Positions 1-9,404 of a DNA stretch of 64,000 nt are shown in pieces. Both the position numbers and the translations under genes were made by a program. The notes beneath the pieces are model-generated. The model was given only the letters and a program-made list of their open reading frames with translations. It was not told where the DNA came from and ran no database searches. Source of the stretch: Butyricimonas sp. Marseille-P3923 (GTDB lineage Bacteria; Bacteroidota; Bacteroidia; Bacteroidales; Marinifilaceae); the NCBI RefSeq assembly GCF_900184685.1, contig NZ_FXXL01000003.1:1-64000 (forward strand), read 5' to 3'. How positions within the stretch are numbered: position 1 is the stretch's first letter; every line of letters begins with the position of its first letter.

Positions 1-135
1 CAATAAACGATGGTTTTTTCATATTAAAATGTCGTTTGGCGAAACAGTTTTCGTGTACCTATAAGAAATATCACTGTTTAAGTGGGGTGCGTGAAACACA
101 TGGCAATAAATAATCTAAACCCGTGATAGGGTCAG

Positions 136-167
136 TGCGCGAAGCGCATCCGGACGTAGTGTGCCGG
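136..167 (+). promoter_or_regulatory. Structured leader upstream of upxY
   Basis: A perfect 5-bp stem with a GAA loop (TGCGC/GCGCA, 136-148) is followed at once by a second, imperfect GC-rich hairpin made of CCGG arms (about 150-167), in otherwise AT-rich DNA ahead of the antiterminator gene. Leaders of UpxY-controlled capsule operons are known to carry the signal needed for antitermination, so this is a candidate for that role; that is inference. I see no TAnnTTTG promoter and no complete invertible promoter in the 171 bases available, but the locus start lies at the window edge. Confidence 0.35.
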
Positions 168-219
168 GAAAATGGCGAGAAGGTGGAGAATCGCTTTTCG
201 TAACAGAATCAACAATTAC

Positions 220-741
220 ATGATCGAGGAGAAAAAAATACACTGGTATGTCGCTTATACGCGGGTAAATCAGGAATTATTTATCAAGAAAAAGTTGGAC
301 GAGTTGGGGATCGAGAATTTTCTCCCGCGTGAGGAGCAGGTTCGGGATACCCCGCTGGGTCGTAAGACTATTCGTGTACTTTTGATCCATGGTATGATTT
401 TTATCCGTACGGATAAAGCCACGAGTTTCTCCTTGATTAACGAGTATTCCTTGAATATCGTTTACCTGAAAGATATAGAAGGGCGTTGTTCTTTGATTGT
501 TCCCGACAAGCAGATGGAGAATTTCATGTTCTTGTTGGATTTTTCGCCGGGTGGCATCGAGATATTGAACAAGGACCTCAAGCGAGGTGACCGGGTGCGG
601 GTGCTCAAAGGTCCCTTGCAAGGGTTAACGGGAGAGTTGGTACGTTTGAGAGGGCACAAACGAGTGGTGATCCGTTTGGACGGTGTGGCATCGATAGCCA
701 CGTCTTATATTCCGGGTTCCTTTCTTGAAAAAATAGAGTAG
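220..741 (+). CDS. UpxY-like transcription antiterminator of the capsule locus (NusG family)
   Basis: A protein of 173 residues with the NusG N-terminal fold followed by a KOW-type segment (GDRVRVLKGPLQGLTGELVR, near the C-terminus). It matches the UpxY/NusG-like regulators that head Bacteroides capsule operons and let RNA polymerase read through the long operon. I chose the ATG at 220 (MIEEKKIHWYVAYTR) because the NGN domain begins with the HWYVAYTR stretch; an in-frame ATG at 172 would add 16 arginine-rich residues overlapping the structured leader. It is the first gene of a + strand polysaccharide locus running to 14305. The next gene is not a recognisable UpxZ, which usually follows UpxY. 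Confidence 0.88.
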   Translation: MIEEKKIHWYVAYTRVNQELFIKKKLDELGIENFLPREEQVRDTPLGRKTIRVLLIHGMIFIRTDKATSFSLINEYSLNIVYLKDIEGRCSLIVPDKQMENFMFLLDFSPGGIEILNKDLKRGDRVRVLKGPLQGLTGELVRLRGHKRVVIRLDGVASIATSYIPGSFLEKIE

Positions 742-762
742 AATAGAACAATCGAATTAATT

Positions 763-841
763 TAAGATTCATGAATTATGATTTGCGATTAAAAAAGTAT
801 CGATAAGTACAATTGAAATCATAAATCTAAAATCATAAATC
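763..841. repeat. Heptad-repeat pair between upxY and the next gene
   Basis: Two arms of degenerate 7-bp repeats face each other. The left arm (763-790) reads TAAGATT, CATGAAT, TATGATT, TGCGATT; the right arm (811-841) is made of AATCATA, AATCTAA, AATCATA units, which are complementary in kind. The arms could pair as a long imperfect hairpin in RNA. The same repeat family fills gene junctions of the lysine operon at 17-31 kb. Confidence 0.7.
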
Positions 842-852
842 AAGAAATATAA

Positions 853-1602
853 ATGGAAAAAGGTTTATTTCACGATTTGTACAAGCGATTGAACATGCTT
901 GATATCCGGGCGTATCCCCCGGGGCAATTGTCTGGCTTGTTACACGGTTACTTAACAGTGTATTCTATGGTACGGGTGTACCCGTGGTTGGAGGGGACTT
1001 TCGGTCACCCTGGTGATATTCACGAGCGGGCGAAAGAGATTGCACGGCTATACTCGGGGCAGTTGAGGAATGAGGATATTCCCGTGGATACCCGGGTGGG
1101 GTATGCGGCGGATATGATGGATGTTTATCAGGTATACTCGGACTTGGGGTACTTGAAAAATGGTGTGGATGCGGCTTACCAGATACTCTCGGTGCGGGAG
1201 AATGGTAAAATCGCTTTGCCTTGTCGGACACCGAATGTTTGTCGGTTACTGTGTAATTGTTACTATTTTGCCGGAGATGAGGTGTGTGGTGAATTGGCGG
1301 GGAGGTTGGTGATGGAAGCATTGGGATATAGGCGAGGCGGGGAACGTGATGTGTTGTTGGCGTGGTGGAGTGCTATTTGTTTGTACAATGATGTGGTCGG
1401 GGCAATGGAATTACCCAAAGAAGAACTGGAGCGGTTGAACGAGGAACGGACTCGTTTACGGGTCAGCGTGGAGCGGGAGGAGGACGAGAGGATCGAACGT
1501 TTCCGACAAGCGGGACAGGAAGCGGACTTTGGTTTGGTATCGGAGGTTTTTTATATTTTGGCGAAGCGGCAGTTCGAGGAATTGAATAAAACGTGTGGGT
1601 AG
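853..1602 (+). CDS. Hypothetical protein, second gene of capsule locus
   Basis: A 249-residue protein I do not recognise. It is predicted to be largely helical, has no signal peptide or membrane segment, and is charged toward the C-terminus (ERLNEERTRLRVSVEREEDE, about 190-210). Its place directly behind the UpxY-type gene is where Bacteroides loci carry UpxZ, the small inhibitor of other UpxY proteins, but it is about 90 residues longer than the usual UpxZ and I see no clear resemblance. The start ATG at 853 follows a heptad-repeat tract. Function unknown; a role in capsule regulation is only suggested by position. Confidence 0.75.
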   Translation: MEKGLFHDLYKRLNMLDIRAYPPGQLSGLLHGYLTVYSMVRVYPWLEGTFGHPGDIHERAKEIARLYSGQLRNEDIPVDTRVGYAADMMDVYQVYSDLGYLKNGVDAAYQILSVRENGKIALPCRTPNVCRLLCNCYYFAGDEVCGELAGRLVMEALGYRRGGERDVLLAWWSAICLYNDVVGAMELPKEELERLNEERTRLRVSVEREEDERIERFRQAGQEADFGLVSEVFYILAKRQFEELNKTCG

Positions 1603-1621
1603 AATTATTTAATTTATAATT

Positions 1622-2932
1622 ATGAAGATAGCGATAGTGGGAACCGGTTACGTGGGCTTGGTATCCGGGACGTGTTTTTCGGAAATGGGAGTTGATGTAA
1701 CTTGTGTTGACGTGAATAAAGAGAAGATAGAACAGTTACAACATGGGATGATCCCGATTTACGAGCCGGGACTGGAAGAGATGGTACACAAAAACGTGAA
1801 GGCGGGAAGGTTGCATTTCACGACCGATTTGACCGAGGTTTTGGACGAGGTGGAGGTCGTGTTTAGTGCCGTGGGGACACCCCCTGACGAGGATGGTTCG
1901 GCAGACTTGAAGTACGTGTTGGAGGTGGCACGAACCGTGGGACGCAACATGAATAAATATCTGGTGGTGGTGACCAAAAGTACTGTACCCGTGGGAACGG
2001 CAATTAAGGTAAAACAAGCAATTCGGGAGGAACTGGAACAGCGTGGTGTGACGCTCGAGTTTGACGTGGCTTCTAACCCGGAGTTTTTGAAGGAAGGGGC
2101 GGCGGTAGAGGATTTCATGCGTCCGGACCGTGTTGTCGTGGGAGTGGAAAGTGACCGTGCTAAAGAGAGCATGACCCGTCTTTATCGTCCTTTTATGTTG
2201 ACCAATGATCGGATGATTTTTACCGATATACCTTCTGCCGAGATGATTAAATACGCCGCTAACTCGATGTTGGCAACCCGTATTTCTTTTATGAACGATG
2301 TGGCGAACTTGTGTGAACTTGTTGGCGCAGATATCAATATGGTGCGTAAGGGAATCGGGGCAGATACCCGTATCGGGCAGAAATTCCTGTACGCGGGTTG
2401 CGGGTATGGCGGAAGTTGTTTCCCGAAGGACGTGAAAGCGTTGATCAAGACTGCCGAGCAAAACGGTTACGAGATGCAGGTGTTGAAGGCGGTGGAAAGC
2501 GTGAACGAGCGTCAGAAGTCGGTTCTGTTCCGCAAGTTTGTGAATCATTTTAGCGGGGATGTGAAGGGGAAAACTGTAGCGTTGTGGGGTTTGGCTTTCA
2601 AACCGGAAACGGATGACATGCGTGAGGCGCCCGCTCTGGTGTTGATTGATTTGTTGTTGAATGCGGGTGTGACGGTGAAAGTGTATGATCCTATCGCTAT
2701 GGACGAGTGTCATCGCCGAATCGGGGATACGGTAGTTTACTGTAAAGATATGTACGAGGCGACGGTCGATGCGGATGCTTTAATGCTTGTCACGGAGTGG
2801 AAAGAGTTCCGGGTACCGAGCTGGAGCGTGTTGAAAAAATCGATGAATGGTCGTGTGGTGATTGATGGGCGGAATATATACGAGAGGCGGGAGCTGGAGG
2901 AGAACGGTTTTGAGTATTATAAAATAGGATAA
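1622..2932 (+). CDS. ugd: UDP-glucose 6-dehydrogenase
   Basis: Oxidises UDP-glucose to UDP-glucuronate with two NAD+ in the cytoplasm, providing acidic sugar precursor for the capsule. The 436-residue length is typical. The N-terminal Rossmann motif GTGYVGLVSG sits at residues 7-16, the catalytic cysteine is Cys266 in GYGGSCFPKD, and the C-terminal UDP-binding domain contains LWGLAFKPETDDMREAP. The stop codon is followed without a gap by the ATG of the epimerase that uses its product, so the two are co-transcribed and probably translationally coupled. Confidence 0.96.
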   Translation: MKIAIVGTGYVGLVSGTCFSEMGVDVTCVDVNKEKIEQLQHGMIPIYEPGLEEMVHKNVKAGRLHFTTDLTEVLDEVEVVFSAVGTPPDEDGSADLKYVLEVARTVGRNMNKYLVVVTKSTVPVGTAIKVKQAIREELEQRGVTLEFDVASNPEFLKEGAAVEDFMRPDRVVVGVESDRAKESMTRLYRPFMLTNDRMIFTDIPSAEMIKYAANSMLATRISFMNDVANLCELVGADINMVRKGIGADTRIGQKFLYAGCGYGGSCFPKDVKALIKTAEQNGYEMQVLKAVESVNERQKSVLFRKFVNHFSGDVKGKTVALWGLAFKPETDDMREAPALVLIDLLLNAGVTVKVYDPIAMDECHRRIGDTVVYCKDMYEATVDADALMLVTEWKEFRVPSWSVLKKSMNGRVVIDGRNIYERRELEENGFEYYKIG

Positions 2933-3946
2933 ATGAAAATACTGGTGACAGGTGCAGCCGGTTTTATCGGGTTTCATGTTGCCCGGCATTTGCTCGAGCG
3001 TGGTGATGAAGTGGTGGGACTGGATAATATCAACGATTATTACGATGTAAACTTGAAATACGCCCGTTTGGCAGAAGCGGGGATTGATAGGGAATGCGTT
3101 GAATACGGGAAACCGGTACAAAGTGTGAGGTACCCGTTATATCGATTTATAAAATTGAATCTCGAGGACCGGGAAGAATTACCGGGATTATTCGAGCGGG
3201 AGAAGTTCGAGCGTGTGATAAACCTTGCAGCTCAGGCGGGAGTCCGTTACTCAATTGAGAACCCGTTTGCTTATGTGGATAGTAATCTCGTGGGATTTGT
3301 CAATGTTTTGGAGTGTTGCAGGCATAATCATGTTCGACATCTGGTTTACGCTTCCTCGAGTAGCGTGTACGGGGCAAACGATAAAGTACCTTTCTCGGAA
3401 GACGATCGGGTGGATGAGCCCGTGAGCCTGTATGCTGCCACGAAGAAGGCGAACGAGTTGATGGCGAGTTGCTATTCCAAACTTTACGGGATGCCTGCCA
3501 CTGGTTTGAGATTTTTCACGGTTTACGGTCCGTGGGGACGACCGGATATGGCGCCCATGCTTTTCGCTAAAGCGATCATGAACGGGGAGCCTATCAAGGT
3601 ATTTAATCACGGGAATATGATGCGGGACTTTACGTACATCGATGATATCGTGGAGGGGATGATTCGTGTGTTGGACAAGGTGCCGGGAGTTAATAAAGAT
3701 CGTCAACATAGCGTGTATAATATTGGTTGTTCCTCTCCCGTGCGGTTGATGGATTTTATTGAGAACCTAGAGCGGGCTATGGGAAAAGAAGTGGAGAAAG
3801 TTTATTTGCCGATGCAGCCGGGGGACGTGTATCAGACTTATGCGGATATTGGGAGTTTACAAAAAAATGTAGGATATAATCCGAATGTATTTCTTAAAAT
3901 AGGAATAAGGGAATTTGTGAATTGGTTTAAAGGATTCTATTTGTAA
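2933..3946 (+). CDS. UDP-glucuronate 4-epimerase (NAD-dependent epimerase, extended SDR)
   Basis: Interconverts UDP-glucuronate and UDP-galacturonate. The 337-residue protein opens with the Rossmann motif GAAGFIGFHVARHLLERGDE, then the LDNINDYYDVNLKYARL segment characteristic of UDP-GlcA 4-epimerases (CapI/LspL/GAE group), the catalytic SSSSVYG and YAATK (YxxxK) motifs, and RFFTVYGPWGRPDMA. It directly abuts the UDP-glucose dehydrogenase, which supplies its substrate. Assignment to the 4-epimerase rather than another nucleotide-sugar epimerase rests on that neighbour and on the N-terminal signature. Confidence 0.92.
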   Translation: MKILVTGAAGFIGFHVARHLLERGDEVVGLDNINDYYDVNLKYARLAEAGIDRECVEYGKPVQSVRYPLYRFIKLNLEDREELPGLFEREKFERVINLAAQAGVRYSIENPFAYVDSNLVGFVNVLECCRHNHVRHLVYASSSSVYGANDKVPFSEDDRVDEPVSLYAATKKANELMASCYSKLYGMPATGLRFFTVYGPWGRPDMAPMLFAKAIMNGEPIKVFNHGNMMRDFTYIDDIVEGMIRVLDKVPGVNKDRQHSVYNIGCSSPVRLMDFIENLERAMGKEVEKVYLPMQPGDVYQTYADIGSLQKNVGYNPNVFLKIGIREFVNWFKGFYL

Positions 3947-3984
3947 TGAATTAAGTGTATGTATATTAAATATTATTATTATTA

Positions 3985-5535
3985 ATGAAGCCTTCTAATG
4001 TGGTGATTGTCAATACTGTATTTTTGTATGTGAAAATAGTGTTGACAGCATTTATAACTTTATTTTCAACAAGAATTATTTTAGATGTATTAGGAGTAGA
4101 AGATTTTGGTATTTATAATTTGATAGCTGGAAGTGTGGCTATTTTAAGTTTTCTAAATGGGGCAATGATGGTTTCAACACAGAGATATTTGTCTGTATGT
4201 TTGGGGAGTAATGATGCCTCAAAATTGTTTAAAATATTTAATACTAGTTTTATACTTCATATTGCAATAGCGTTATTAATATTTTTTGTAATTGAGATAT
4301 TAGGATTATGGTTGTTTGATGGAATATTGAAATTTGATTTAGAACGATTTGATGTTGCTAAATTGGTTTATCATATTGTTGCGTTTACATTATTTGTGAC
4401 AATTGTAGGAGTTCCTTATAATGCTGCTATAAATGCAAGGGAGGATATGTGGTTTTTTGCATTAGTTGAAATATTGTTAGTCGTGTTGAAACTATTGGCA
4501 GCTTTTTATTTATATTATACACCCTATGATGCCTTGGTTGTTTTTGCTGTTTCTACTTTATTGATAACTTTTGTTGGCTATATAATTAAATGGTGGTGGT
4601 GTCAATGGCATTATCAAGAAACAAAAATAGATATAAAAAGGGGTGTTGATTTTAAAATATTAAAAGAGATTCTTGCATTTTGTGGTTGGAATACCTTGGG
4701 AGCTGCTGCTCAGGTTGGTCGAAATCAAGGGACAGCTGTTGTCTTGAATGTATTTTGGGGAACTTTGGCTAATGCGGCTTACGGAATAACTAATCAAGTG
4801 AACGGATTGTTAGTGTCTTTTTCTCAAACTTTGACTAGTGCTATTGCTCCACAGATAATGAAAAGTAAAGGTAGCGAAAATCAGTCAAGAATGCTTTATT
4901 TAGCAATGTTGTCATGTAAGTTTTCCTTTTTTTTATCTTCGTTGTGGGGAGTGATATTATTGTCTGAATTACCTTTAATATTGCGTTTTTGGTTGAAAGA
5001 AGTTCCCGTGAATACAATTGAATTTTGTCGTTGGACGATATGGATATTTTTAATAATGCAATTGTATCCGGGGTTAGTGCGGGCATTACAAGCTGATGGT
5101 AGAATAAAGTATTATCAGATAGCGATATCGATATTGTTGTTATTGCCTCTTTTGATAGGATGTGGATTATTTGCTTGGGGATTTTCGATTAATAGTATTT
5201 TTGGGGTGATGATTTTTGCTCAAGTAATGACATTGTGTGTAACGCTGTATTTTTCAAAAATATACGTGGGATTAATTATAAAAGACTATTTATGGAATGT
5301 CGTTTTAAAATCTTGTATGATGTTCTCGGTGAGTCTTTTAGTGGCTTATATTTTTCATTATATAGAAAATGAATGGCTTCGTTTTATTTCTGTTGTGTTG
5401 ACGGCGTTAATTACTCAATGTTTATTTTTTGGGAAGATTATATTGTCTGGAACAGAGAGAGAAAAGGTATATAGTATAGCATGTAAGTTAATATGTAAAA
5501 TATTTGGAAATGTTAATGAAAAACGTTTTAGTTAA
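3985..5535 (+). CDS. Polysaccharide flippase (Wzx-like, MATE/MOP superfamily)
   Basis: A 516-residue, very hydrophobic protein with about 12-14 membrane segments, opening with VVIVNTVFLYVKIVLTAFIT and RIILDVLGVEDFGIYNLIAG, the pattern of polysaccharide-repeat-unit exporters. It would flip the undecaprenyl-linked repeat unit across the inner membrane. Base composition drops sharply here compared with the preceding ugd and epimerase genes, marking the start of the strain-variable AT-rich interior of the locus. The 3' end overlaps the following acyltransferase. Confidence 0.9.
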   Translation: MKPSNVVIVNTVFLYVKIVLTAFITLFSTRIILDVLGVEDFGIYNLIAGSVAILSFLNGAMMVSTQRYLSVCLGSNDASKLFKIFNTSFILHIAIALLIFFVIEILGLWLFDGILKFDLERFDVAKLVYHIVAFTLFVTIVGVPYNAAINAREDMWFFALVEILLVVLKLLAAFYLYYTPYDALVVFAVSTLLITFVGYIIKWWWCQWHYQETKIDIKRGVDFKILKEILAFCGWNTLGAAAQVGRNQGTAVVLNVFWGTLANAAYGITNQVNGLLVSFSQTLTSAIAPQIMKSKGSENQSRMLYLAMLSCKFSFFLSSLWGVILLSELPLILRFWLKEVPVNTIEFCRWTIWIFLIMQLYPGLVRALQADGRIKYYQIAISILLLLPLLIGCGLFAWGFSINSIFGVMIFAQVMTLCVTLYFSKIYVGLIIKDYLWNVVLKSCMMFSVSLLVAYIFHYIENEWLRFISVVLTALITQCLFFGKIILSGTEREKVYSIACKLICKIFGNVNEKRFS

Positions 5536-6133
5536 GATGTTTTCTCTTTTTCAAAAGAGAACTTTAAGGAGAAGGGTTAAGTTGCTCGGGAGTGGGCAAA
5601 CTTTTAATAGATTTAGTAAGATCATATTGAATGATGGGTCTATGCCTTCAGATATAACTTTAGATTCTCATGTAAATATGTATGGTGTACTTACATCTTG
5701 TAATCATGGTAAAATATTTATGGGTGAATACTCGAAAATAGGAGTGAATTCACATATAAATTGCTCTAATATGATTACAATAGGGAAAGATACGGCAATA
5801 GCCAGTAATACTGTAATACAGGATAATAATACTCATCCAGTTAATCCAATTGATCGTAGAATTATGAGAAGGACTCCTCATGGATCAGACTTGAGGAGTT
5901 GGAAACATGCAGCGAGTGCCCCTATTATTATTGGAGAGAATGTTTGGATTGGGGAACATGTGCGGATTTGTAAAGGGGTAACTATTGGTGATAATGCAAT
6001 TATTGCAGCTTGTTCTGTTGTAACTAAAGATGTTCCAGCAAATTCTGTGGCAGCTGGAAATCCAGCTAAAATAGTAAAAACTGATATAGATAAGTCTAGT
6101 ACTTCTGTTTTTAGCCAAAGTAATGAAGATTGA
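5516..6133 (+). CDS. Hexapeptide-repeat acyltransferase (LbH family)
   Basis: A 205-residue left-handed beta-helix acyltransferase, probably O-acetylating a capsule sugar. The C-terminal half shows isoleucine-patch hexapeptides (IIIGENVWIGEHVRICKGVT, then IGDNAIIAACSVVTKDVP) and the usual ending AAGNPAKIV. The candidate catalytic histidine lies in NNTHPVNP. I start at ATG 5516 (MKNVLVKMF), inside the end of the flippase gene; an upstream ATG at 5510 and a TTG at 5504 are also in frame. The stop overlaps the next gene by 11 bases. The acceptor sugar cannot be read from sequence. Confidence 0.85.
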   Translation: MKNVLVKMFSLFQKRTLRRRVKLLGSGQTFNRFSKIILNDGSMPSDITLDSHVNMYGVLTSCNHGKIFMGEYSKIGVNSHINCSNMITIGKDTAIASNTVIQDNNTHPVNPIDRRIMRRTPHGSDLRSWKHAASAPIIIGENVWIGEHVRICKGVTIGDNAIIAACSVVTKDVPANSVAAGNPAKIVKTDIDKSSTSVFSQSNED

Positions 6134-7316
6134 TAATTTTTTATTACTTCTATTTTCGTTTTTTTTAGGGCTAGGAGGGGTTTCTTTCTGGGGAAGTGCA
6201 AGCTCAGAAGGTGGGTCTGTATTTACTCAACTGTTTTTATTATTATTCATTTGTGTAGCATTTTTTTCTAAAAGAAATAGACTACATACTTTTAGTTATG
6301 GCAATTATATTTTTGCTTTGCTGGGAGTATGGTTAATTACTTTCCTTTCAAGTATTTTTCACCAGATTAATCTATTTGATGTGTTTTATCTGGTGTATTT
6401 TTTGAAGTATGCGTTGGCTATGTTGACGTTTGTTATATTGTTGATCTATTTTGAAAGGGATGAAAAGTTATTATTTAAATCTTTGTTTTGTTTTTCTTTT
6501 GCTTCGGGGCTTGTCGCTTTAGTTTTTCTTTTGAATTTGCTCCCAGGAGCTTTTGATTTTCATAATGGTCGTTTAGCGATAGTTGGGGAAAATGCTAATA
6601 CAACAGGAGGGCGTTTTGCATTATCATTTATAGTATTATCATCATTTATCATTTTTGATGTTTTTAAGTGGCGGGTTAAGCGATTGGTTTTGATATTTTT
6701 CGCATTACCAATATTCTTCATGGTTGTAGCAAGTGGTTCAAGAGGGGCTTTTTTAGCAATGATAATAGTAACGATGATAATGTATTGGTATTCTATTGCT
6801 AGTTGGAAAAAAAGAATTCTTGTATTTTCTCCAGTATTATTGATTTCAGTGTTGTTTGTGATTTATTGGATGGGGACAAAGGAAGAGTTTGTAATGGCGG
6901 AACGTCTATTAGACGTGGTTAAGTATGGTAGTAATGGTGGACGTGATATGTTGATGGTACAAGCAATGGATATTTTTTCTGATTATCCATTATTTGGGTG
7001 TGGAGAACCGTTGTACGTTTTGGAACGTTCTATACGTTTTAATGAACATTTACCAGTCCATAATCTTTTGATTCATACGTTAGTAACAGGAGGAGTTGTT
7101 GCTCTTTTGTGTCTAGTCGCGTTTTATGTTTTATTGTTTAAAGATTCTGTTGAAGTATTACAAAAAACACCACTTCCGATGTGTTTGTTTTTGTATATTT
7201 TAATGCTAGCGATGAAATCAGGTGGATTCGCAACATTTTTATCGATGTGGTATATTTTTTCAATTGTTGCCGCATTATCAAGATTGATTAAAAAAAATGA
7301 ATCTATGTCTTTATAG
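6123..7316 (+). CDS. O-antigen/capsule repeat-unit polymerase (Wzy-like)
   Basis: A 397-residue integral membrane protein with about 10-12 transmembrane helices and a large periplasmic loop, containing ASGSRGAFLAMIIVTM (about 200-215), the signature region of the Wzy/O-antigen ligase family (Wzy_C). It would polymerise the flipped repeat units in the periplasm. It overlaps the acyltransferase by 11 bases, implying coupled translation. Ligase versus polymerase is not decided by sequence; the Wzx neighbour favours polymerase. Confidence 0.85.
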   Translation: MKIDNFLLLLFSFFLGLGGVSFWGSASSEGGSVFTQLFLLLFICVAFFSKRNRLHTFSYGNYIFALLGVWLITFLSSIFHQINLFDVFYLVYFLKYALAMLTFVILLIYFERDEKLLFKSLFCFSFASGLVALVFLLNLLPGAFDFHNGRLAIVGENANTTGGRFALSFIVLSSFIIFDVFKWRVKRLVLIFFALPIFFMVVASGSRGAFLAMIIVTMIMYWYSIASWKKRILVFSPVLLISVLFVIYWMGTKEEFVMAERLLDVVKYGSNGGRDMLMVQAMDIFSDYPLFGCGEPLYVLERSIRFNEHLPVHNLLIHTLVTGGVVALLCLVAFYVLLFKDSVEVLQKTPLPMCLFLYILMLAMKSGGFATFLSMWYIFSIVAALSRLIKKNESMSL

Positions 7317-7494
7317 AAAATATTGGATGGAACTCACTTTATCGATTGATGATTATCTGAAAATATGATTATCCGCCGCGCGGAAAAGTGTTTGGTGTGA
7401 CGATAAGAATTTCGTGTGATTTTTTGAATTATGTTATCTAATGAATGATAATTATTAAAACGAAATTGATACTTGTTTATTATAGGAAATATAT

Positions 7495-8589
7495 ATGAAT
7501 ATTTTGTTTTGTTCTAGGATATATGCTAATAAAGATACTGGTTTGTATTGGAGTATCCCTAATCAAGTAAGAGCTCAAGGGAAATGTGATAATGTTTTTT
7601 GGTACAATTTGTGGATGGGTGAAACTGAAGAATGGAAAATAACAAATTATTATCATTCGTTACAGGATTATCCGAGCGGACGTCTTAAGGATTTACCTGC
7701 TCCTTTTGATACTCCTGATTTAGTTGTATTTGAAACAGTATATATATTTGCTTTTAAAGCAATCGTCTTTGATGTTTGGAAAAAGAAAATACCATATATT
7801 ATTATCCCTAGAAGTTCTTTGACGGCTCCAGCCCAAAAAATTAAACCTGTGAAAAAATGGATTGGTAATTTGCTTTTCTTTTGGAAATTTACGAGAAAAG
7901 CACTTGCAATACAGTATTTGACAGAAAATGAATATAAAGAATCTGGTGATAAGTGGAATAAGAAGCATATTATTATTGGGAATGGGATAACTCCCCCTTC
8001 TAACAAAAAAGAATTTTTTTCACGAGAAGGATTAAAAGGTGTATTCATCGGGCGTTTAACTTTGTATCATAAAGGTCTTGATTTGTTGGTTGAGGCATGT
8101 AATGAGGTGCAAGATGAACTGCGTAAAGCTAAGTGTTCAATTCATATATATGGTCAAGATAGAGAAGGTGTAGTTGAATATTTAGATAATTATGTGCGTA
8201 AAAAACATTTGGATGATATTGTTTTTTATCATTATGGAGCTGTATTTGGAAAAGTGAAAGAAAAGGTATTGTTAGATAATGATTTTTTTATTTTGACGTC
8301 ACGTTTAGAGGGGCATCCGATGGCGTTAATTGAAGCTTTGTCTTATGGTTTGCCTTGTTTGGTTACGCAAGGTTCTAATATGCGAGAGGAAATTGAGGAT
8401 GTGGATGCTGGGTGGGGTACCGAAGTGAATGTTGATTGTATTGCGAAAGGATTGTTAAAGATTTTATCTGAAAAAGCCTTGTTAGATTTTAAAAGCAAGA
8501 ATGCTATTATTTTAGCAGAAAGATATAATTGGGATAGGTTGGCTCTAAAAGCTCATGGTGTGTACGAAATGTTATTAAAGACCAAATGA
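7495..8589 (+). CDS. Glycosyltransferase, family GT4 (GT-B fold)
   Basis: A 364-residue cytoplasmic glycosyltransferase adding a sugar to the lipid-linked repeat unit. The donor-binding half holds VFIGRLTLYHKGLDLLVEA (about 183-201) and the EX7E motif in EGHPMALIEALSYGLPCLVT. Donor and acceptor are unknown. A 178-bp non-coding gap precedes it (7317-7494), AT-rich except for the small palindrome CCGCGCGG at 7376-7383; I see no gene in that gap. The stop codon overlaps the next start (ATGA). Confidence 0.88.
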   Translation: MNILFCSRIYANKDTGLYWSIPNQVRAQGKCDNVFWYNLWMGETEEWKITNYYHSLQDYPSGRLKDLPAPFDTPDLVVFETVYIFAFKAIVFDVWKKKIPYIIIPRSSLTAPAQKIKPVKKWIGNLLFFWKFTRKALAIQYLTENEYKESGDKWNKKHIIIGNGITPPSNKKEFFSREGLKGVFIGRLTLYHKGLDLLVEACNEVQDELRKAKCSIHIYGQDREGVVEYLDNYVRKKHLDDIVFYHYGAVFGKVKEKVLLDNDFFILTSRLEGHPMALIEALSYGLPCLVTQGSNMREEIEDVDAGWGTEVNVDCIAKGLLKILSEKALLDFKSKNAIILAERYNWDRLALKAHGVYEMLLKTK

Positions 8590-9404
8590 TTATGGCATGG
8601 ATAAATTATAATCATGTACTTGTAAATAAATCTATTATAAATTCTAATTTGGATTTTGATGAAATGTATCACCTTCTGCATACAGAGAATGTATTCATGG
8701 CAAAGTATATAACTGATTTTGACATGAGATCGTCAACAGAATGGTGGTATGTTATTAAAGATGATAAAATAGATTTATCTAAAATGAAATCTAAATATCG
8801 TAATGAGATTAATAAAGGATTAAATAATGCAACTACTAGAAAAATAAATCAATGGGAATTTAAGGATGAAATTCATCAGCTATTTATGAAAGTTATGAAA
8901 AAACGTAGCCAACATAAAGATAGGAATTTGGAAGATATGTTTATGGATAGATTTGAGGAATCGAATGAATCAATTGAATGGTGGGGTGTATTTCTTAATG
9001 ATAATAATAAATTGGTAGCTTTTGCGATAGTTGATTCTTATGAAGAGTATGTGGATTTAAGAGAATTTTTCTTTGATTATGATTATTTGAGGTATCATAT
9101 AAGTAATTCACTTGTCTATGCTTTATGTGTTCATTATTTGAATGAAAAAAATAAACGCTTTATATCTGATGGAGAACGTTCCATAAATCATCCTACAAAT
9201 ATACAAGATTATTTGATAAGGACTTTTGGATTTCGGAAGGCTTATTGTACTTTGCATATTGTTTATAAAAATGCTATAATTAAAAATATTGTTTCCTTTT
9301 TGTGGAAAATACGGAAAGCGTTGCTATTTCTTAACAAATTCTCTTTGGGCAAACAAATAAATACATTAATAAGATTAGAAACTATATATAGATCATTTAG
9401 ATGA
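8586..9404 (+). CDS. GNAT/FemAB-like acyltransferase-type protein
   Basis: A 272-residue soluble protein. The segment SKYRNEINKGLNNATTRKI (about 69-87) and the C-terminal DYLIRTFGFRKAYCTLHIVY resemble the GNAT-fold FemAB-type proteins found in polysaccharide loci, where they attach an acyl or aminoacyl group to a sugar. No family-defining catalytic residue can be pinned down, so the call rests on overall pattern. ATGA overlaps on both sides tie it tightly to the GT4 gene before and the CapA-like gene after. Confidence 0.5.
   Translation: MIMAWINYNHVLVNKSIINSNLDFDEMYHLLHTENVFMAKYITDFDMRSSTEWWYVIKDDKIDLSKMKSKYRNEINKGLNNATTRKINQWEFKDEIHQLFMKVMKKRSQHKDRNLEDMFMDRFEESNESIEWWGVFLNDNNKLVAFAIVDSYEEYVDLREFFFDYDYLRYHISNSLVYALCVHYLNEKNKRFISDGERSINHPTNIQDYLIRTFGFRKAYCTLHIVYKNAIIKNIVSFLWKIRKALLFLNKFSLGKQINTLIRLETIYRSFR

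Noticed and set aside
1736-2713. Minus-strand open frame of 325 codons opposite ugd
   Set aside because: It mirrors the well-supported UDP-glucose dehydrogenase, is rich in His, Arg and Gln as shadow frames are, and shows no domain pattern.
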